A stretch of DNA of 64,000 nt from Streptomyces griseosporeus (GTDB lineage Bacteria > Actinomycetota > Actinomycetes > Streptomycetales > Streptomycetaceae): contig NZ_BNBR01000006.1 in assembly GCF_014656055.1 (NCBI RefSeq), positions 310,001 through 374,000 of the forward strand, in the 5' to 3' direction. Positions 44,533 to 53,329 of this stretch are shown piece by piece. The notes below the pieces were generated by a model. The model did no database searches, was not told the DNA's origin, and was given only the letters and a program-made list of their open reading frames with translations. Numbering within the stretch: the stretch's first letter is position 1; every line of letters begins with the position of its first letter. The position numbers were made by a program, and so were the translations under genes.

Positions 44533-45651
44533 GTGGCCGACATCCAGATTCCCGCTGACATCAAGCCCGCCGACGGTCGTTTCGGCGCGGGTCCCTCCAA
44601 GGTGCGGACCGAGGCGCTGGACGCCCTCGCCGCCACCGGAACCTCCCTCCTCGGCACCTCCCACCGGCAGGCCCCCGTCAAGAACCTGGTCGGGCAGGTC
44701 CGTGAGGGCATCCGTGAGCTGTTCCAGCTCCCCGAGGGCTACGAGGTCATCCTCGGCAACGGCGGCTCCACCGCCTTCTGGGACATCGCGACCCACGGCC
44801 TGATCGAGAACAAGTCGCAGCACCTCACCTTCGGCGAGTTCAGCTCGAAGTTCGCCAAGGCCGCCAAGCTGGCCCCCTGGCTCGCCGAGCCCACCGTCGT
44901 CTCCGCCGACCCGGGCACCCACCCCGAGGCGCAGGCCGAGGCCGGCGTGGACGTGTACGCGTTCACCCACAACGAGACCTCGACCGGTGTCGCCATGCCG
45001 ATCAAGCGCGTCCAGGGGGCCGACGAGGGCGCCCTCGTCCTGGTCGACGCCACGTCCGGCGCGGGCGGCCTGCCCGTCGACGTCGCCGAGACCGACGTGT
45101 ACTACTTCGCCCCGCAGAAGTCCTTCGCCTCCGACGGCGGCCTGTGGATCGGCGTCTTCTCCCCCGCCGCGATCGAGCGCGCCGAGCGGATCCACGCCTC
45201 CGGCCGCCATGTCCCGGAGTTCTTCTCCCTGCCGACGGCGATCGACAACTCCCGCAAGAACCAGACGTACAACACCCCGGCCCTCGCCACCCTCTTCCTG
45301 CTGAACCAGCAGCTGGAGTGGATCAACGGCCAGGGCGGTCTGGACTGGGCCACCGCGCGTACCAAGGACTCCTCGACCCGGCTGTACGCCTGGGCGGAGG
45401 AGTCCAAGTACGCCACCCCGTTCGTCACCGACCCGGCCAAGCGCTCGCAGGTCATCGGCACGATCGACTTCTCCGACGAGATCGACGCCGCCGCCGTCGC
45501 CAAGGTGCTGCGCGCCAACGGCATCGTCGACACCGAGCCGTACCGCAAGCTCGGCCGCAACCAGCTGCGCATCGCGATGTTCCCGGCGATCGACCCGGCG
45601 GACGTCGAGGCGCTGACCAAGTGCGTCGACTACGTGATCGAGAAGCTGTAG
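44533..45651 (+). CDS. serC: Phosphoserine aminotransferase
   Basis: 372 residues from GTG 44533. It starts VADIQIPADIKPADGRFGAGPSKV. The PLP Lys lies in TDVYYFAPQKSFASDGGLWIG and the phosphate loop in GNGGSTAFWDIATHGL. C-terminal AMFPAIDPADVEALTKCVDYVIEKL completes the mycobacterial/actinobacterial type of SerC. It converts 3-phosphohydroxypyruvate and glutamate to phosphoserine in serine synthesis. The start codon lies close behind a GGATACCCT-like -10 region, without a ribosome binding site. Monocistronic with a strong terminator. Confidence 0.95.
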   Translation: MADIQIPADIKPADGRFGAGPSKVRTEALDALAATGTSLLGTSHRQAPVKNLVGQVREGIRELFQLPEGYEVILGNGGSTAFWDIATHGLIENKSQHLTFGEFSSKFAKAAKLAPWLAEPTVVSADPGTHPEAQAEAGVDVYAFTHNETSTGVAMPIKRVQGADEGALVLVDATSGAGGLPVDVAETDVYYFAPQKSFASDGGLWIGVFSPAAIERAERIHASGRHVPEFFSLPTAIDNSRKNQTYNTPALATLFLLNQQLEWINGQGGLDWATARTKDSSTRLYAWAEESKYATPFVTDPAKRSQVIGTIDFSDEIDAAAVAKVLRANGIVDTEPYRKLGRNQLRIAMFPAIDPADVEALTKCVDYVIEKL

Positions 45652-45669
45652 CCACCCCGGTACGACGAG

Positions 45670-45701
45670 GAAGGGCGCCCGGTCCACACCGGGCGCCCTT
45701 C
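45670..45701 (+). terminator. serC terminator
   Basis: GAAGGGCGCCCGGT and ACCGGGCGCCCTTC form a perfect 14-bp stem with a CCAC loop, followed by TTCCT. It probably serves both serC and the convergent oxidoreductase locus. Confidence 0.85.
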
Positions 45702-45748
45702 TTCCTCCGTCCCGGCAGGGGCACGCGCGCGTGGCCGCCCGCCGCCTC

Positions 45749-46684
45749 TCACGGCACCAGCACGAGTTTCCCCGTGGTGCGCTTCGCCTCGATCGCCCGG
45801 TGCGCCTCGGCCGCCTCGGCCAGCGGGTACGTCCGCTCGACCGCGACCCGCAGCCGGCCCGTCTCGATGCGTTCGGTCACCGGCTCCAGCGCCTGCCCGG
45901 CCGGCTCCGCGGTCACCCACGCGTACCGCAGGCCACGGGCCGCGGCGGTCGCCTCGTCCACGCCCGGGTCGATCGCCGCGCCGACGAGCAGCCCGCCGGG
46001 CCGCAGCACGTCCAGCGAACGCCCCCCGTAGGCGCCCCCGACCAGGTCCAGCACGACGTCCACCTGCGCCACGGCGTCACGGAAGTCCACAGCGGTGTAG
46101 TCGACGAGCTCGTCCGCGCCCAGCTCCCGCAGCCAGTCATGCTTGGCCGGCCGCGCGGTCCCGATGACGTGCGCGCCGCGCTACGCGGCCAGCTGTACGG
46201 CGACATGCCCGACCCCGCCGGCCGCCGCGTGGATCAGCACCCGGTCACCGGGCCCGACCCGGCCCAGCGCGTCGAGGGCGGTCCAGGCGGTGACCGCGGC
46301 CAGCGGCACGGCGGCGGCGTGCGGCAGGTCCAGGTTCTTGGGCTTGGGGGCCAGCGCGGCGGCCGGGGCCGCCGTGTACTCGGCGTACGCGCCGCGCCGC
46401 GAGACCGGCAGCATGCCGTACACCTCGGCGCCCGGCGCGAACCGGGTCACGCCGGGTCCGACGCGCTCGACGACACCGGCCACGTCGTTGCCCGGCGTCC
46501 AGGGCAGCGCGACGAGGTCGGGCACCCGGCCGGACCGCAGCACCGCGTCCCCCGGATTGACCCCGGCACCGCCGACCCGCAGCAGCACTTCCCCGGCGCC
46601 GGGCTCCGGCACATCGGTCTCGGTACAGGTGAGGACCTCCGGGCCGCCGAACGCCGTCTGGACAATGGCATGCATACGCGTCAT
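45749..46684 (-). pseudogene. Quinone oxidoreductase-like zinc-type dehydrogenase with in-frame amber codon
   Basis: A full-length family member (about 311 residues from ATG 46684) would read from MHAIVQTAFGGPEVL through GDRVLIHAAAGGVGHVAVQLAA and RGAHVIGTARPAKHDWLRELG to AKRTTGKLVLVP. One codon breaks it: TAG at 46181-46183, directly after the NADPH-binding AAAGGVG motif, where relatives have a Lys, Arg or Gln-like residue. The frame is otherwise intact on both sides with normal codon use, so the change is a single recent substitution or a base-calling error. It is divergent from an HxlR regulator, its presumed controller. Confidence 0.82.
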
Positions 46685-46750
46685 GCCTTCATCGTCGGGG
46701 CGGCCGACTCCCCGGCGGAAGAAGGCACTTCACAGATATCGAGGTTCCTC

Positions 46751-47167
46751 GTGGATACCGGCTTCGACCTGAGGAAACACGGCGGCGTGGACGTCTTCCT
46801 GCGCGACTGCCCCACCCGCGCGGTGCTGGAGCTGATCGCGAGCAAGTGGACCATGCTGGTGCTGGTGGCGATGGAGGACGGACGGCCCATGCGGTTCGCC
46901 GAACTGCGCCGGCGTCTGGACGGCGTCACCCCGAAGGTCCTGACCCAGACCCTGCGCGCGCTGGAGCGCGAAGGCCTGCTGACCCGCACCCTGTACCCGA
47001 CGGTGCCGCCCCGCGTGGAGTACCGGCTGACCGGTCTGGGCCGCGAGTTGGGCGGGCTGATCCAGACCCTCACCGACTGGTCGCAGGCGAACATCACCGC
47101 CATCCGGGCCGCTCGCCGGGAGTTCGACGAACGCGCCGAACAGGAGACCGAACCCGTACGGCGATGA
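46751..47167 (+). CDS. HxlR-family transcriptional regulator
   Basis: 138 residues from GTG 46751 with GAGG 6 bases upstream. The winged-helix core is CPTRAVLELIASKWTMLVLVAMEDGRPMRFAELRRRLDGVTPKVLTQTLRALEREGLLTRTLYPTVPPRVEYRLTGLG, with the Cys near the N-terminus (DCPT) that often senses electrophiles or quinones in this family. Divergent from the interrupted quinone oxidoreductase, the classic arrangement for HxlR/QorR-type control. A longer frame from ATG 46670 overlaps the divergent gene and is less likely. Confidence 0.9.
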   Translation: MDTGFDLRKHGGVDVFLRDCPTRAVLELIASKWTMLVLVAMEDGRPMRFAELRRRLDGVTPKVLTQTLRALEREGLLTRTLYPTVPPRVEYRLTGLGRELGGLIQTLTDWSQANITAIRAARREFDERAEQETEPVRR

Positions 47168-47168
47168 G

Positions 47169-47194
47169 GGCGCCCGGCACCGGGGCCGGGCGCC
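47169..47194. terminator. Bidirectional terminator between HxlR gene and cellulase
   Basis: GGCGCCCGGC and GCCGGGCGCC pair perfectly (10 bp) around ACCGGG, between two convergent genes. Confidence 0.75.
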
Positions 47195-47200
47195 CCGCTC

Positions 47201-48739
47201 TCAGGAGGCCGTGCAGCTCACACTGGGCGCCGCCCCGCCCCCGGGCGCTCCCCCGAAGCCGAAGCTCGTCGAACCGCCGGCCGACAGCGCGCCGTTGTGG
47301 GCCGCGTTGGTCGCGGTGACGCTCTGGCCGGACTGGGTGACGGTCGCGTTCCAGGAGTTGGTGATCTTCTGGGTGCCGGAGTAGGTCCAGGTCACCTTCC
47401 AGCCGGACAGCGCGACGGTGCCCGTGTTGGTCACCTTCACCTCGGCGTTGAAGCCGCTGCCCCAGTCGTTGGTGACGGTGTACGTGGCGCTGCACGCGCG
47501 CGTGCCGTCACCGCCGCCGCCCCCGCCTCCTCCGCCACCGCCACCGGTGCCTCCGCCCGTGCTCGGGAACAGCGGCGCCTTGATGCTCTTGAGGTACCCG
47601 TCCTTGACGGTGTCGACGGTCGTCCAGTCGCTGTTCAGGATGCCGCCGGTGTCACCGGAGTTGGGGTTCAGGGACCAGTACGTCCAGTGGAAGGAGTCGG
47701 CGCCGTACGCCGACGTGGAGCGCAGGTACGTCACCAGCACGGCCAGCCACTTCTGGTCCACGGTCGACTGGAGGGTCGTACCGAACTCGCCGACCCACAC
47801 GGGCGCGATGTTCTGCTTGAAGATGTAGCCCCAGTACTTGTCCCAGACGCCGGGCATGTTGTCCGGGAACGACGGGTCGCTGAACCAGGTCTGCTGGGCG
47901 ACGCTGGTGGCGTAGTCGTGGGCGGAGTAGACGAGCCGGTTCGGCACGTCCAGCTGGACCGGGTACTGGGCGACGCCCATCAGGTTGCCGCCCCACCAGC
48001 CGGAGACGCCGTTGACGGTCTGCACACCCTCGACGAAGACCAGCAGGTCGGGGTTGACGGACAGCACGGCGTTCCCGCCGCGCTGGGCGGCCAGCCGCCA
48101 GTCCTTCGTGGTGTCGCCGCAGCCCCAGCAGGCCGGGTCGTGGGGCTCGTTGTGCAGGTCGATGCCGATGACGGTGTCCTGGCCCTTGTAGCGGGCGGCG
48201 AGCGACTTCAGGTTGGCGATCCACGTCGACTCGGGAACGGACGCCGTGTACCAGAGGGCGCTCTGGCCGGCGGAGTCGGGCCGGTGCCGGTCGAGGATGA
48301 CCTTCAGGCCGTCCTGTCCGGCGTACGCCACGATCTTGTCCAGGACCTGCAGCGAGGTGAGGCCCGCCAGGTCGGCGTTCATGCCGCTGGAGGTGTTGAC
48401 GCTGTCCGGCATGGTGCCGGGCTTGAGGATGTCGTCGCTGAAGGGGATGCGGAGGGTGTTGTAGCCCAGCGACCTCATCTGGTCGATCATGCTCTTGTAG
48501 TCGCGGGACCACAGGCCGTGGACGACGTGGTTGGACGTCTCGAAGCCGAACCAGTTGATCCCGGCGATACGCACCGGCTGCCCGGCCGCGTCCAGGATCT
48601 GCCGGCCGCTGGTGTGCCAGTAGCCGGCGCCGGGAGCGGCGGCGGCGTCGGCGGCGGCACCGGCTGTCTGCGCACCGGCCAGCGGTATCAGGAGCGCCGC
48701 GGCCATCGCGCACAACGCTCTTCGCACACTGCGGAACAT
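47201..48739 (-). CDS. Secreted endoglucanase, GH5 catalytic domain + CBM2
   Basis: 512 residues from ATG 48739 (AGAGGAA 8 bases upstream). A Sec signal (RRALCAMAAALLIPLAGAQTAGAAA) leads into a GH5 domain. DLHNEPHD gives the acid/base Glu198 and VWVGEFGT the nucleophile Glu318. A Gly-rich linker (about 395-415, with a run of twelve Gly) precedes a family 2 carbohydrate-binding module (CSATYTVTNDWGSGFNAEV to the final Cys), which has paired Cys and surface Trp. It should cut beta-1,4-glucans in cellulose outside the cell. A perfect CebR box lies 41 bases upstream. Confidence 0.95.
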   Translation of the reverse strand: MFRSVRRALCAMAAALLIPLAGAQTAGAAADAAAAPGAGYWHTSGRQILDAAGQPVRIAGINWFGFETSNHVVHGLWSRDYKSMIDQMRSLGYNTLRIPFSDDILKPGTMPDSVNTSSGMNADLAGLTSLQVLDKIVAYAGQDGLKVILDRHRPDSAGQSALWYTASVPESTWIANLKSLAARYKGQDTVIGIDLHNEPHDPACWGCGDTTKDWRLAAQRGGNAVLSVNPDLLVFVEGVQTVNGVSGWWGGNLMGVAQYPVQLDVPNRLVYSAHDYATSVAQQTWFSDPSFPDNMPGVWDKYWGYIFKQNIAPVWVGEFGTTLQSTVDQKWLAVLVTYLRSTSAYGADSFHWTYWSLNPNSGDTGGILNSDWTTVDTVKDGYLKSIKAPLFPSTGGGTGGGGGGGGGGGGDGTRACSATYTVTNDWGSGFNAEVKVTNTGTVALSGWKVTWTYSGTQKITNSWNATVTQSGQSVTATNAAHNGALSAGGSTSFGFGGAPGGGAAPSVSCTAS

Positions 48740-48779
48740 GACGCAGGTTCCTCTCGGGGTAGCGCGGCCCCGGAACGGA

Positions 48780-48793
48780 TGGGAGCGCTCCCA
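48780..48793 (-). promoter_or_regulatory. CebR box upstream of the cellulase
   Basis: TGGGAGCGCTCCCA is the exact palindrome recognised by CebR, the LacI-family repressor of cellulose utilisation in Streptomyces, released by cellobiose or cellotriose. It lies 41 bases upstream of the start codon. Confidence 0.93.
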
Positions 48794-48869
48794 TGCACCG
48801 CGCACCACCCAGGTAACTGGCGTCTCAGGAGAGCGTCAAGTCTTACGGCACAGTAGGGAGTTGGGACTT

Positions 48870-49859
48870 TCAGGAACGACGGAAGAGCCGGCGCGCGCCG
48901 AACAGGGCGGCGCAGACCACCGCCACGGCGAGGGCGCCGTTCCTCACCCCGTCGCCGGAGCCGCCGTCGTCGGAGCCGCCCGAGCTGCCGGAACCGCCCC
49001 GCGCGCCGGACGGCTTCCCGCCCCCGCCGGACCCGCCGCCCCCGGGCGCGTCCTCGGCCTCCACCTCGCTGTCGGCGCCCTCGCTGCCGTAGAGGAGCTT
49101 GGTGCCGTCGGCGGAGTAGGTGACGGACTCGCCCTGGCGCTGGAACGGCACGTCGAGCTGCTCGACCCGCTGGAGCCGGCCGCCGTGGAAGTCGTAGAGG
49201 ATCCCGCCGAAGTAGCCGCGCACGGCGAGGCGTTCGCCGTCCGGGGACAGGGCGGCGTCGGTGGCCCACAGGTCGACGCCGGCGACGGGCCGGAAGATGT
49301 TGGCGCCGGAGGCGGTGAGGTGGGCGGGGCCCTCGTACAGATGGCCGCCGTCCTCGTTCTTGTCGACGATGTAGACGCGGCCGGTCTTCGGGTGGACGAC
49401 CAGGGACTCGGCGTCGCGGGGCCCGTCGGCGTACTTCACGACGTACTGCGTGGCGCGCACGGTCGCGTCCTTGAGCTGCTTCGGCTCGGGCAGTTCGTAG
49501 ATCCACACGTACGGCCACCGGCCGCCGAAGTTGTCGCCGATGTCCCCCACGTAGATGCGGTTGTCCGGGCCGATGGAGATGGCCTCGACATCGCGCGGTG
49601 AGCCGATGCCCTTGAGGGTGAGGGTGGCCAGGGTGCGGCCGGTGGCGCCGTCGACGGCGTACAGGTAGGGGCCGTCGTCGCTGTCGTTGTGCGTCCAGAA
49701 GACGCCCGGGTGCAGCCGGGAAGCGGCCAGGCCGCTGGACTCGGTGATGCGCGGGTCCTTGATCGTGAACCCCTCGTCCCCTCCGGCGGCGGACGCGGCG
49801 GGCGCGGCGAGGGCACCCAGGAGGAACGCGGCGGAGAGCAGGGCGAAGGGTCGGCGCAT
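48870..49859 (-). CDS. Secreted beta-propeller (esterase/WD40-like) protein with C-terminal anchor
   Basis: 329 residues. An N-terminal signal (RRPFALLSAAFLLGALAAPAASA) is followed by a 6-bladed-propeller-like region with repeated motifs SSGLAASRLHPGVFWTHNDSDDGPYLYAVD, AISIGPDNRIYVGDIGDN and AESLVVHPKTGRVYIVDKNEDGGHLYEG. A Gly/Ser linker, a membrane helix (GALAVAVVCAALFGA) and RRLFRRS end the protein. This fits a surface-anchored, calcium-binding-like propeller. No enzymatic residues can be assigned. Confidence 0.82.
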   Translation of the reverse strand: MRRPFALLSAAFLLGALAAPAASAAGGDEGFTIKDPRITESSGLAASRLHPGVFWTHNDSDDGPYLYAVDGATGRTLATLTLKGIGSPRDVEAISIGPDNRIYVGDIGDNFGGRWPYVWIYELPEPKQLKDATVRATQYVVKYADGPRDAESLVVHPKTGRVYIVDKNEDGGHLYEGPAHLTASGANIFRPVAGVDLWATDAALSPDGERLAVRGYFGGILYDFHGGRLQRVEQLDVPFQRQGESVTYSADGTKLLYGSEGADSEVEAEDAPGGGGSGGGGKPSGARGGSGSSGGSDDGGSGDGVRNGALAVAVVCAALFGARRLFRRS

Positions 49860-49978
49860 GGGTCAAGCGTGCCATTGCGCGGGCGGGTTCGGCTCAGGCG
49901 CTCGGTGGACCGGGGGCGTGGCAGGCCTCACACGCCGGGGCGGGCGTGGAGCGGCGCACGATCCCGCATCATGAGCGG

Positions 49979-50656
49979 ATGCTCAGGTTGATGCCCGTCG
50001 GTGACTCCATGACGATCGGCAGCACGGGCGAGCACACATGGCGTTACCGCATGTGGCAACACCTGTGCGCGACGTACGGCGACCCGTTCACGCTGGTCGG
50101 CCCGCGCGAGACGCTGTACGACCAGCATGCCGGGGCCCCGGTGTCGTACGCCTACGCCGAACCGGACTTCCCGCGCGCCCACCTGGCCGGCTGGGGCGAG
50201 GGCTGGCTGCACATGGCGCCGCTCGTCGGGGACGCGGTACGGCGGCACCGGGCGGACGTGCTCCTGGTCTCCCTCGGCCTGATCGACCTCGGCTTCTACA
50301 CGAACGCCGAGCAGACCGCCGAGAACGTGCGCCTCTTCGTGGCGGAGGCACGGGCGGCCAACGCGCGCGTGCGCATGGTGCTGCTGCCGGTCATCCCCAA
50401 TGTGCGCGCGCTGAACGACGAGCCCTTCGCCGCGCAGGTGGCGTCCTTCAACGAGCTGCTGGCCAAGACGGTGGCCGACCTGGACGAGCCCCGCTCGCCA
50501 CTGCTGCTGGCGTCGACGCCGGACGGCTGGGACATCGACGGCGACACCTACGACGGCACGCATCCCAACGCGAGCGGGGAGCGGAGGATCGCGGGGGCGT
50601 TCGCGGACGCCATGCACCAGGCGTGGGGGCTGGGCGGGGCGTACGAGGGGGCGTGA
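49979..50656 (+). CDS. SGNH/GDSL-family hydrolase
   Basis: 225 residues from ATG 49979. Block I is MPVGDSMTIG with the nucleophile Ser, block III resembles LVSLGLIDLGF (the usual Asn is not evident), and block V is DGTHPNASGERRIA with the Asp-x-x-His pair. There is no signal peptide, so it is probably cytoplasmic or non-classically secreted. Substrate is likely an ester of a small molecule or lipid. The missing block III Asn may affect the oxyanion hole. Confidence 0.82.
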   Translation: MLRLMPVGDSMTIGSTGEHTWRYRMWQHLCATYGDPFTLVGPRETLYDQHAGAPVSYAYAEPDFPRAHLAGWGEGWLHMAPLVGDAVRRHRADVLLVSLGLIDLGFYTNAEQTAENVRLFVAEARAANARVRMVLLPVIPNVRALNDEPFAAQVASFNELLAKTVADLDEPRSPLLLASTPDGWDIDGDTYDGTHPNASGERRIAGAFADAMHQAWGLGGAYEGA

Positions 50657-50705
50657 GCCTCCTTGGTGACGAGGAGGTGTGAGCCTCCTCGGTGACCTGG
50701 TCACC
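50653..50705. repeat. Direct 18-bp repeats and a palindrome before the Uma2 gene
   Basis: GTGAGCCTCCTTGGTGAC (50653-50670) recurs with one change at 50679-50696, 26 bases apart. GGTGACC-T-GGTCACC (50691-50705) is a perfect palindrome overlapping the second copy. The block begins inside the stop codon of the SGNH gene and lies 60 bases before the Uma2-family start, so it may be terminator and operator together. Confidence 0.5.
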
Positions 50706-50766
50706 GTGCGTATCGTTGTACTGCGCGGCTGCGCTCGCATCGGGGCAGCCGGCGAGGAGCGCCACG

Positions 50767-51351
50767 ATGACCGTCGTCGAAGACAGGATCGAGATGGCCG
50801 ATGACAGCGGCGAGCTGACTCTGGACGACCTGTTCGAGTCGCTTGAGCGGACCACCCCCGAGGGCTACAAGGTCGAGATCGTCGAGGGGGCCATCTTCAT
50901 GTCGCCGCAGCGGGACACGCACTGGGAGATCATTCTCGACATCATCGAACAACTGAGGACCAAGTACCCCCGCAAGCGGGTCAAGTCCGACGTCCGCATC
51001 GACTACCCGGGGCACCTCAACGGTTTCGCGTCCGACGTGACGCTGGTGGCGGAGGGCGCCGAGAAGACGCCCGCCGGGCTGTGGCGGTGCAAGGACGTCG
51101 AGTTCGTCGCCGAGGTGATCTCGAAGGGGACCGCGCAGAACGACTACGGCCCCAAGAAGGCGGCGTACGCCGTCGCCGAGGTGCCCGTCTACCTGGTCGC
51201 CGACCCCTACCAGGGCAAGTGCCACCTCTATACCCAGCCCAAGGACGGCGACTACGTGAGCGAACTGACCGTCGCCTTCGGAGCGGACGTCGACATGGCC
51301 ACGACGCACCTCGGCCTCACCCTGCGGACGGACGAGTTTCCCCGGGACTGA
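50767..51351 (+). CDS. Uma2-family (DUF820) putative endonuclease
   Basis: 194 residues from ATG 50767 with GAGGAG 8 bases upstream. The segments YKVEIVEGAIFMSP, DVRIDYPGHLNGFASDVTLV, FVAEVISKGTAQNDYGPKKAAYAVAEVPVYLVADP show the PD-(D/E)xK-like arrangement of Uma2 proteins (Asp...Glu-x-x). These are common in Streptomyces and cyanobacteria, often many per genome; nuclease activity is predicted from structure. Its 3' end overlaps that of the convergent sortase gene by 35 bases. Confidence 0.87.
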   Translation: MTVVEDRIEMADDSGELTLDDLFESLERTTPEGYKVEIVEGAIFMSPQRDTHWEIILDIIEQLRTKYPRKRVKSDVRIDYPGHLNGFASDVTLVAEGAEKTPAGLWRCKDVEFVAEVISKGTAQNDYGPKKAAYAVAEVPVYLVADPYQGKCHLYTQPKDGDYVSELTVAFGADVDMATTHLGLTLRTDEFPRD

Positions 51352-52036
51352 CAGCGGAGGTCCGCAGCAGGTCGGCGTAGACGATGATGTTGTCCGGGCG
51401 GTGACCGTCGCGCAGGTCGCCGCCGCAGGTGATGACGCGCAGTTCGGGGCGGGCGGTGTCGCCGTAGACGCGCTGGGTTGGGAAGTGCTCCTTGTCCACC
51501 TGCTCCACGGTGCGTACGGCGAAGACGGCGGCGGAGCCGTCGGCGCGGTCCACGGTGATGGTGTCCCCCGGGTGGATCCGGGCGACGTCCCGCAGCACGG
51601 CGGGTCCCTCGACGGTGTCGAAGTGGCCGATCAGGACCGCCGGCCCGGTCTGTCCCGGCGTGACGCCCTCCCGGTACCAGCCGATACGGTCGGCGTCCGC
51701 CACGGACGGCACCTCGACACTCCCGTCGGCGGCCAGGCCGAGTTCCAGGACGGGCGCGGTGTCGACACCGGCGGCGGGGATACGGACGCGGACGGGCTTG
51801 GAGGCGGCGAGGGGGGCCGGCGGGGACGCGAGCACCGACGCCGTCGGGGTGGGGGCGGGGGTGGCCGCCCGGGCCGGGGCGGCGATGTTCGCGCCCGCTT
51901 CGTGGGCACGGGGAGCCGGGTCGCCGTCGTGCAGTGCGGTGACGGTCATCCACCCGCCGACGACGAGCGCGGCCGAGGCCACCGCCCCGACCCAGATCAG
52001 GCGGGGGCGGGAGGGGGCGGGGGCGGTGGCGTTCAC
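51317..52036 (-). CDS. Class F sortase
   Basis: 239 residues from GTG 52036 with GAGGAAC upstream. A single N-terminal membrane helix (LIWVGAVASAALVVGGWMTV) is followed by an Ala/Pro-rich linker. The sortase barrel carries catalytic His in AVLIGHFDTVEGPAVL, Cys in LRVITCGGDLRDGHRPDNIIVYA, and Arg further on. Class F sortases are the actinobacterial group. The gene directly upstream encodes a surface protein and may be its partner. Confidence 0.9.
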   Translation of the reverse strand: MNATAPAPSRPRLIWVGAVASAALVVGGWMTVTALHDGDPAPRAHEAGANIAAPARAATPAPTPTASVLASPPAPLAASKPVRVRIPAAGVDTAPVLELGLAADGSVEVPSVADADRIGWYREGVTPGQTGPAVLIGHFDTVEGPAVLRDVARIHPGDTITVDRADGSAAVFAVRTVEQVDKEHFPTQRVYGDTARPELRVITCGGDLRDGHRPDNIIVYADLLRTSAVSPGETRPSAG

Positions 52037-52080
52037 GGTGTTCCTCGGCTGCTGACGGGGGGTCGGCTGGTGACGGTAAG

Positions 52081-53112
52081 TCAGATACGGCTGCTGCTAC
52101 GGCGCCGGCGCACCGCGTAGCCCAGGCCGAGGACTCCGACGGCAGCCGTGGCGGCACCGCCCGCGAGCAGCGGGGTGTCGATGCCCGTGCCGCCGCCCTC
52201 GACGCCTGCGGCGACGCCGCCGACCGGGACGGTCTTGGTCTGGGTGGTGGTCGTGGTGGTCGTGGTGGCCGTGGTGGCCGTGTCGGCGGGCTTGGTGGTT
52301 CCGGCGCCCGTGTTCACGCAGTCCTTGGGGAGAGCGGGGAAGGGGGTCTCACGCCAGGGGGAGTCGCCGCCCTGGTTGTTGTCGAGGAAGACGGGGGTGG
52401 TGGTGTCGGCGCGCTTGATCCACAGGCCGTGTTCCTGGTCCTCCGGGTGGGCACGGTCGACGCTGGCGACGACCTTGCCCTCGTCGGTCTTCAGTACGGC
52501 CTTGGGGCCGGCGTCGAGGCTGTTGGTCAGGTCGACCGTCCAGCCGCCGAAGCGGGAGGGGATGGTCTGGAGCACCGTGCACTTGCCGATGACGGTGATG
52601 GGGCCGGTGCCCGGTTCGAGGACGGGCGGGGGCTTGGGCTTGTCGGTTCCGGTGGTCGGCTTGGGCGTCGGCGTCGGCTCCGGCTTCGGCTCCGTCTTGC
52701 CGCAGTCCTTCGGCAGGGCCGGGAACGGCGTCTCACGCCACGGCGCGGGGTCGCCCTGCGAGCGGTCGAGGAAGACGGGGGTGGTGGTGTCCGCGTCCTT
52801 GATCTTCATCCCGTTGGTCAGGTCCTCCGGGTGGGCGCGGTCGACCGTGGCGACGGCCTTGCCCTGGTCGTCCTTCAGTACGGCGGAGGGGCCGGCGTCC
52901 AGGCTGTTGGTCAGGTCGACCTTCCAGCCGCCGTAGGAGGCGTCGATCGTCTGCGTGACGGTGCAGTGCGCGGCGGTGCCGGAGGTGGTGGCGGAGGTGG
53001 TGCCGGTGCCTTCGGCGAAGGCGACGGCGGGGGTGAGGAGCGCGCCGGCGAGCGCGGCGGTGGCGACGGCGGCGCGGAGGACGATGCGGTGGCGTGACAG
53101 ACCGCTGGACAT
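52081..53112 (-). CDS. Secreted surface protein with two duplicated domains and a C-terminal membrane tail
   Basis: 343 residues from ATG 53112. A Sec signal (AAVATAALAGALLTPAVAFAEG) precedes two copies of an about 95-residue domain. Copy 1 is HCTVTQTIDASYGGWKVDLTNSLDAGPSAVLK... to WRETPFPALPKDCG; copy 2 is KCTVLQTIPSRFGGWTVDLTNSLDAGPKAVLK... to WRETPFPALPKDCV. Each has two Cys, at its start and end, that may form a disulfide. A Pro/Lys linker joins them. A Thr/Val-rich region, a membrane helix and RRRRSSSRI end the protein. The tail is sortase-substrate-like but has no LPxTG or LAxTG. Unknown function. Confidence 0.82.
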   Translation of the reverse strand: MSSGLSRHRIVLRAAVATAALAGALLTPAVAFAEGTGTTSATTSGTAAHCTVTQTIDASYGGWKVDLTNSLDAGPSAVLKDDQGKAVATVDRAHPEDLTNGMKIKDADTTTPVFLDRSQGDPAPWRETPFPALPKDCGKTEPKPEPTPTPKPTTGTDKPKPPPVLEPGTGPITVIGKCTVLQTIPSRFGGWTVDLTNSLDAGPKAVLKTDEGKVVASVDRAHPEDQEHGLWIKRADTTTPVFLDNNQGGDSPWRETPFPALPKDCVNTGAGTTKPADTATTATTTTTTTTQTKTVPVGGVAAGVEGGGTGIDTPLLAGGAATAAVGVLGLGYAVRRRRSSSRI

Positions 53113-53325
53113 GGAAGCCCCCAGGAGGAAATGACGTGGATGAACGGCACGACCCGCGCGGTTTTCCTCCGGTCCCCCCGGTCGGCCCTGGCGGTGTGCG
53201 ATGTGATCAGTGTGCGGCCCGAGCGATCTTGCTCACATAGGGGAACCGTCACCACCGTGTAACAACCACGCGGTACCCGCGTCGAGTTGGGGGCGTACTG
53301 CTGACGTGGACTGGATGGTTGCCGT
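53113..53325. promoter_or_regulatory. Promoter region of the surface protein gene
   Basis: This 213-base stretch between the surface-protein start and the inverted-repeat element contains the AT-richer segment 53195-53270. No coding frame is supported. Minus-strand TATGTG near 53236 is a possible -10. Confidence 0.35.
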
Positions 53326-53329
53326 GGGG

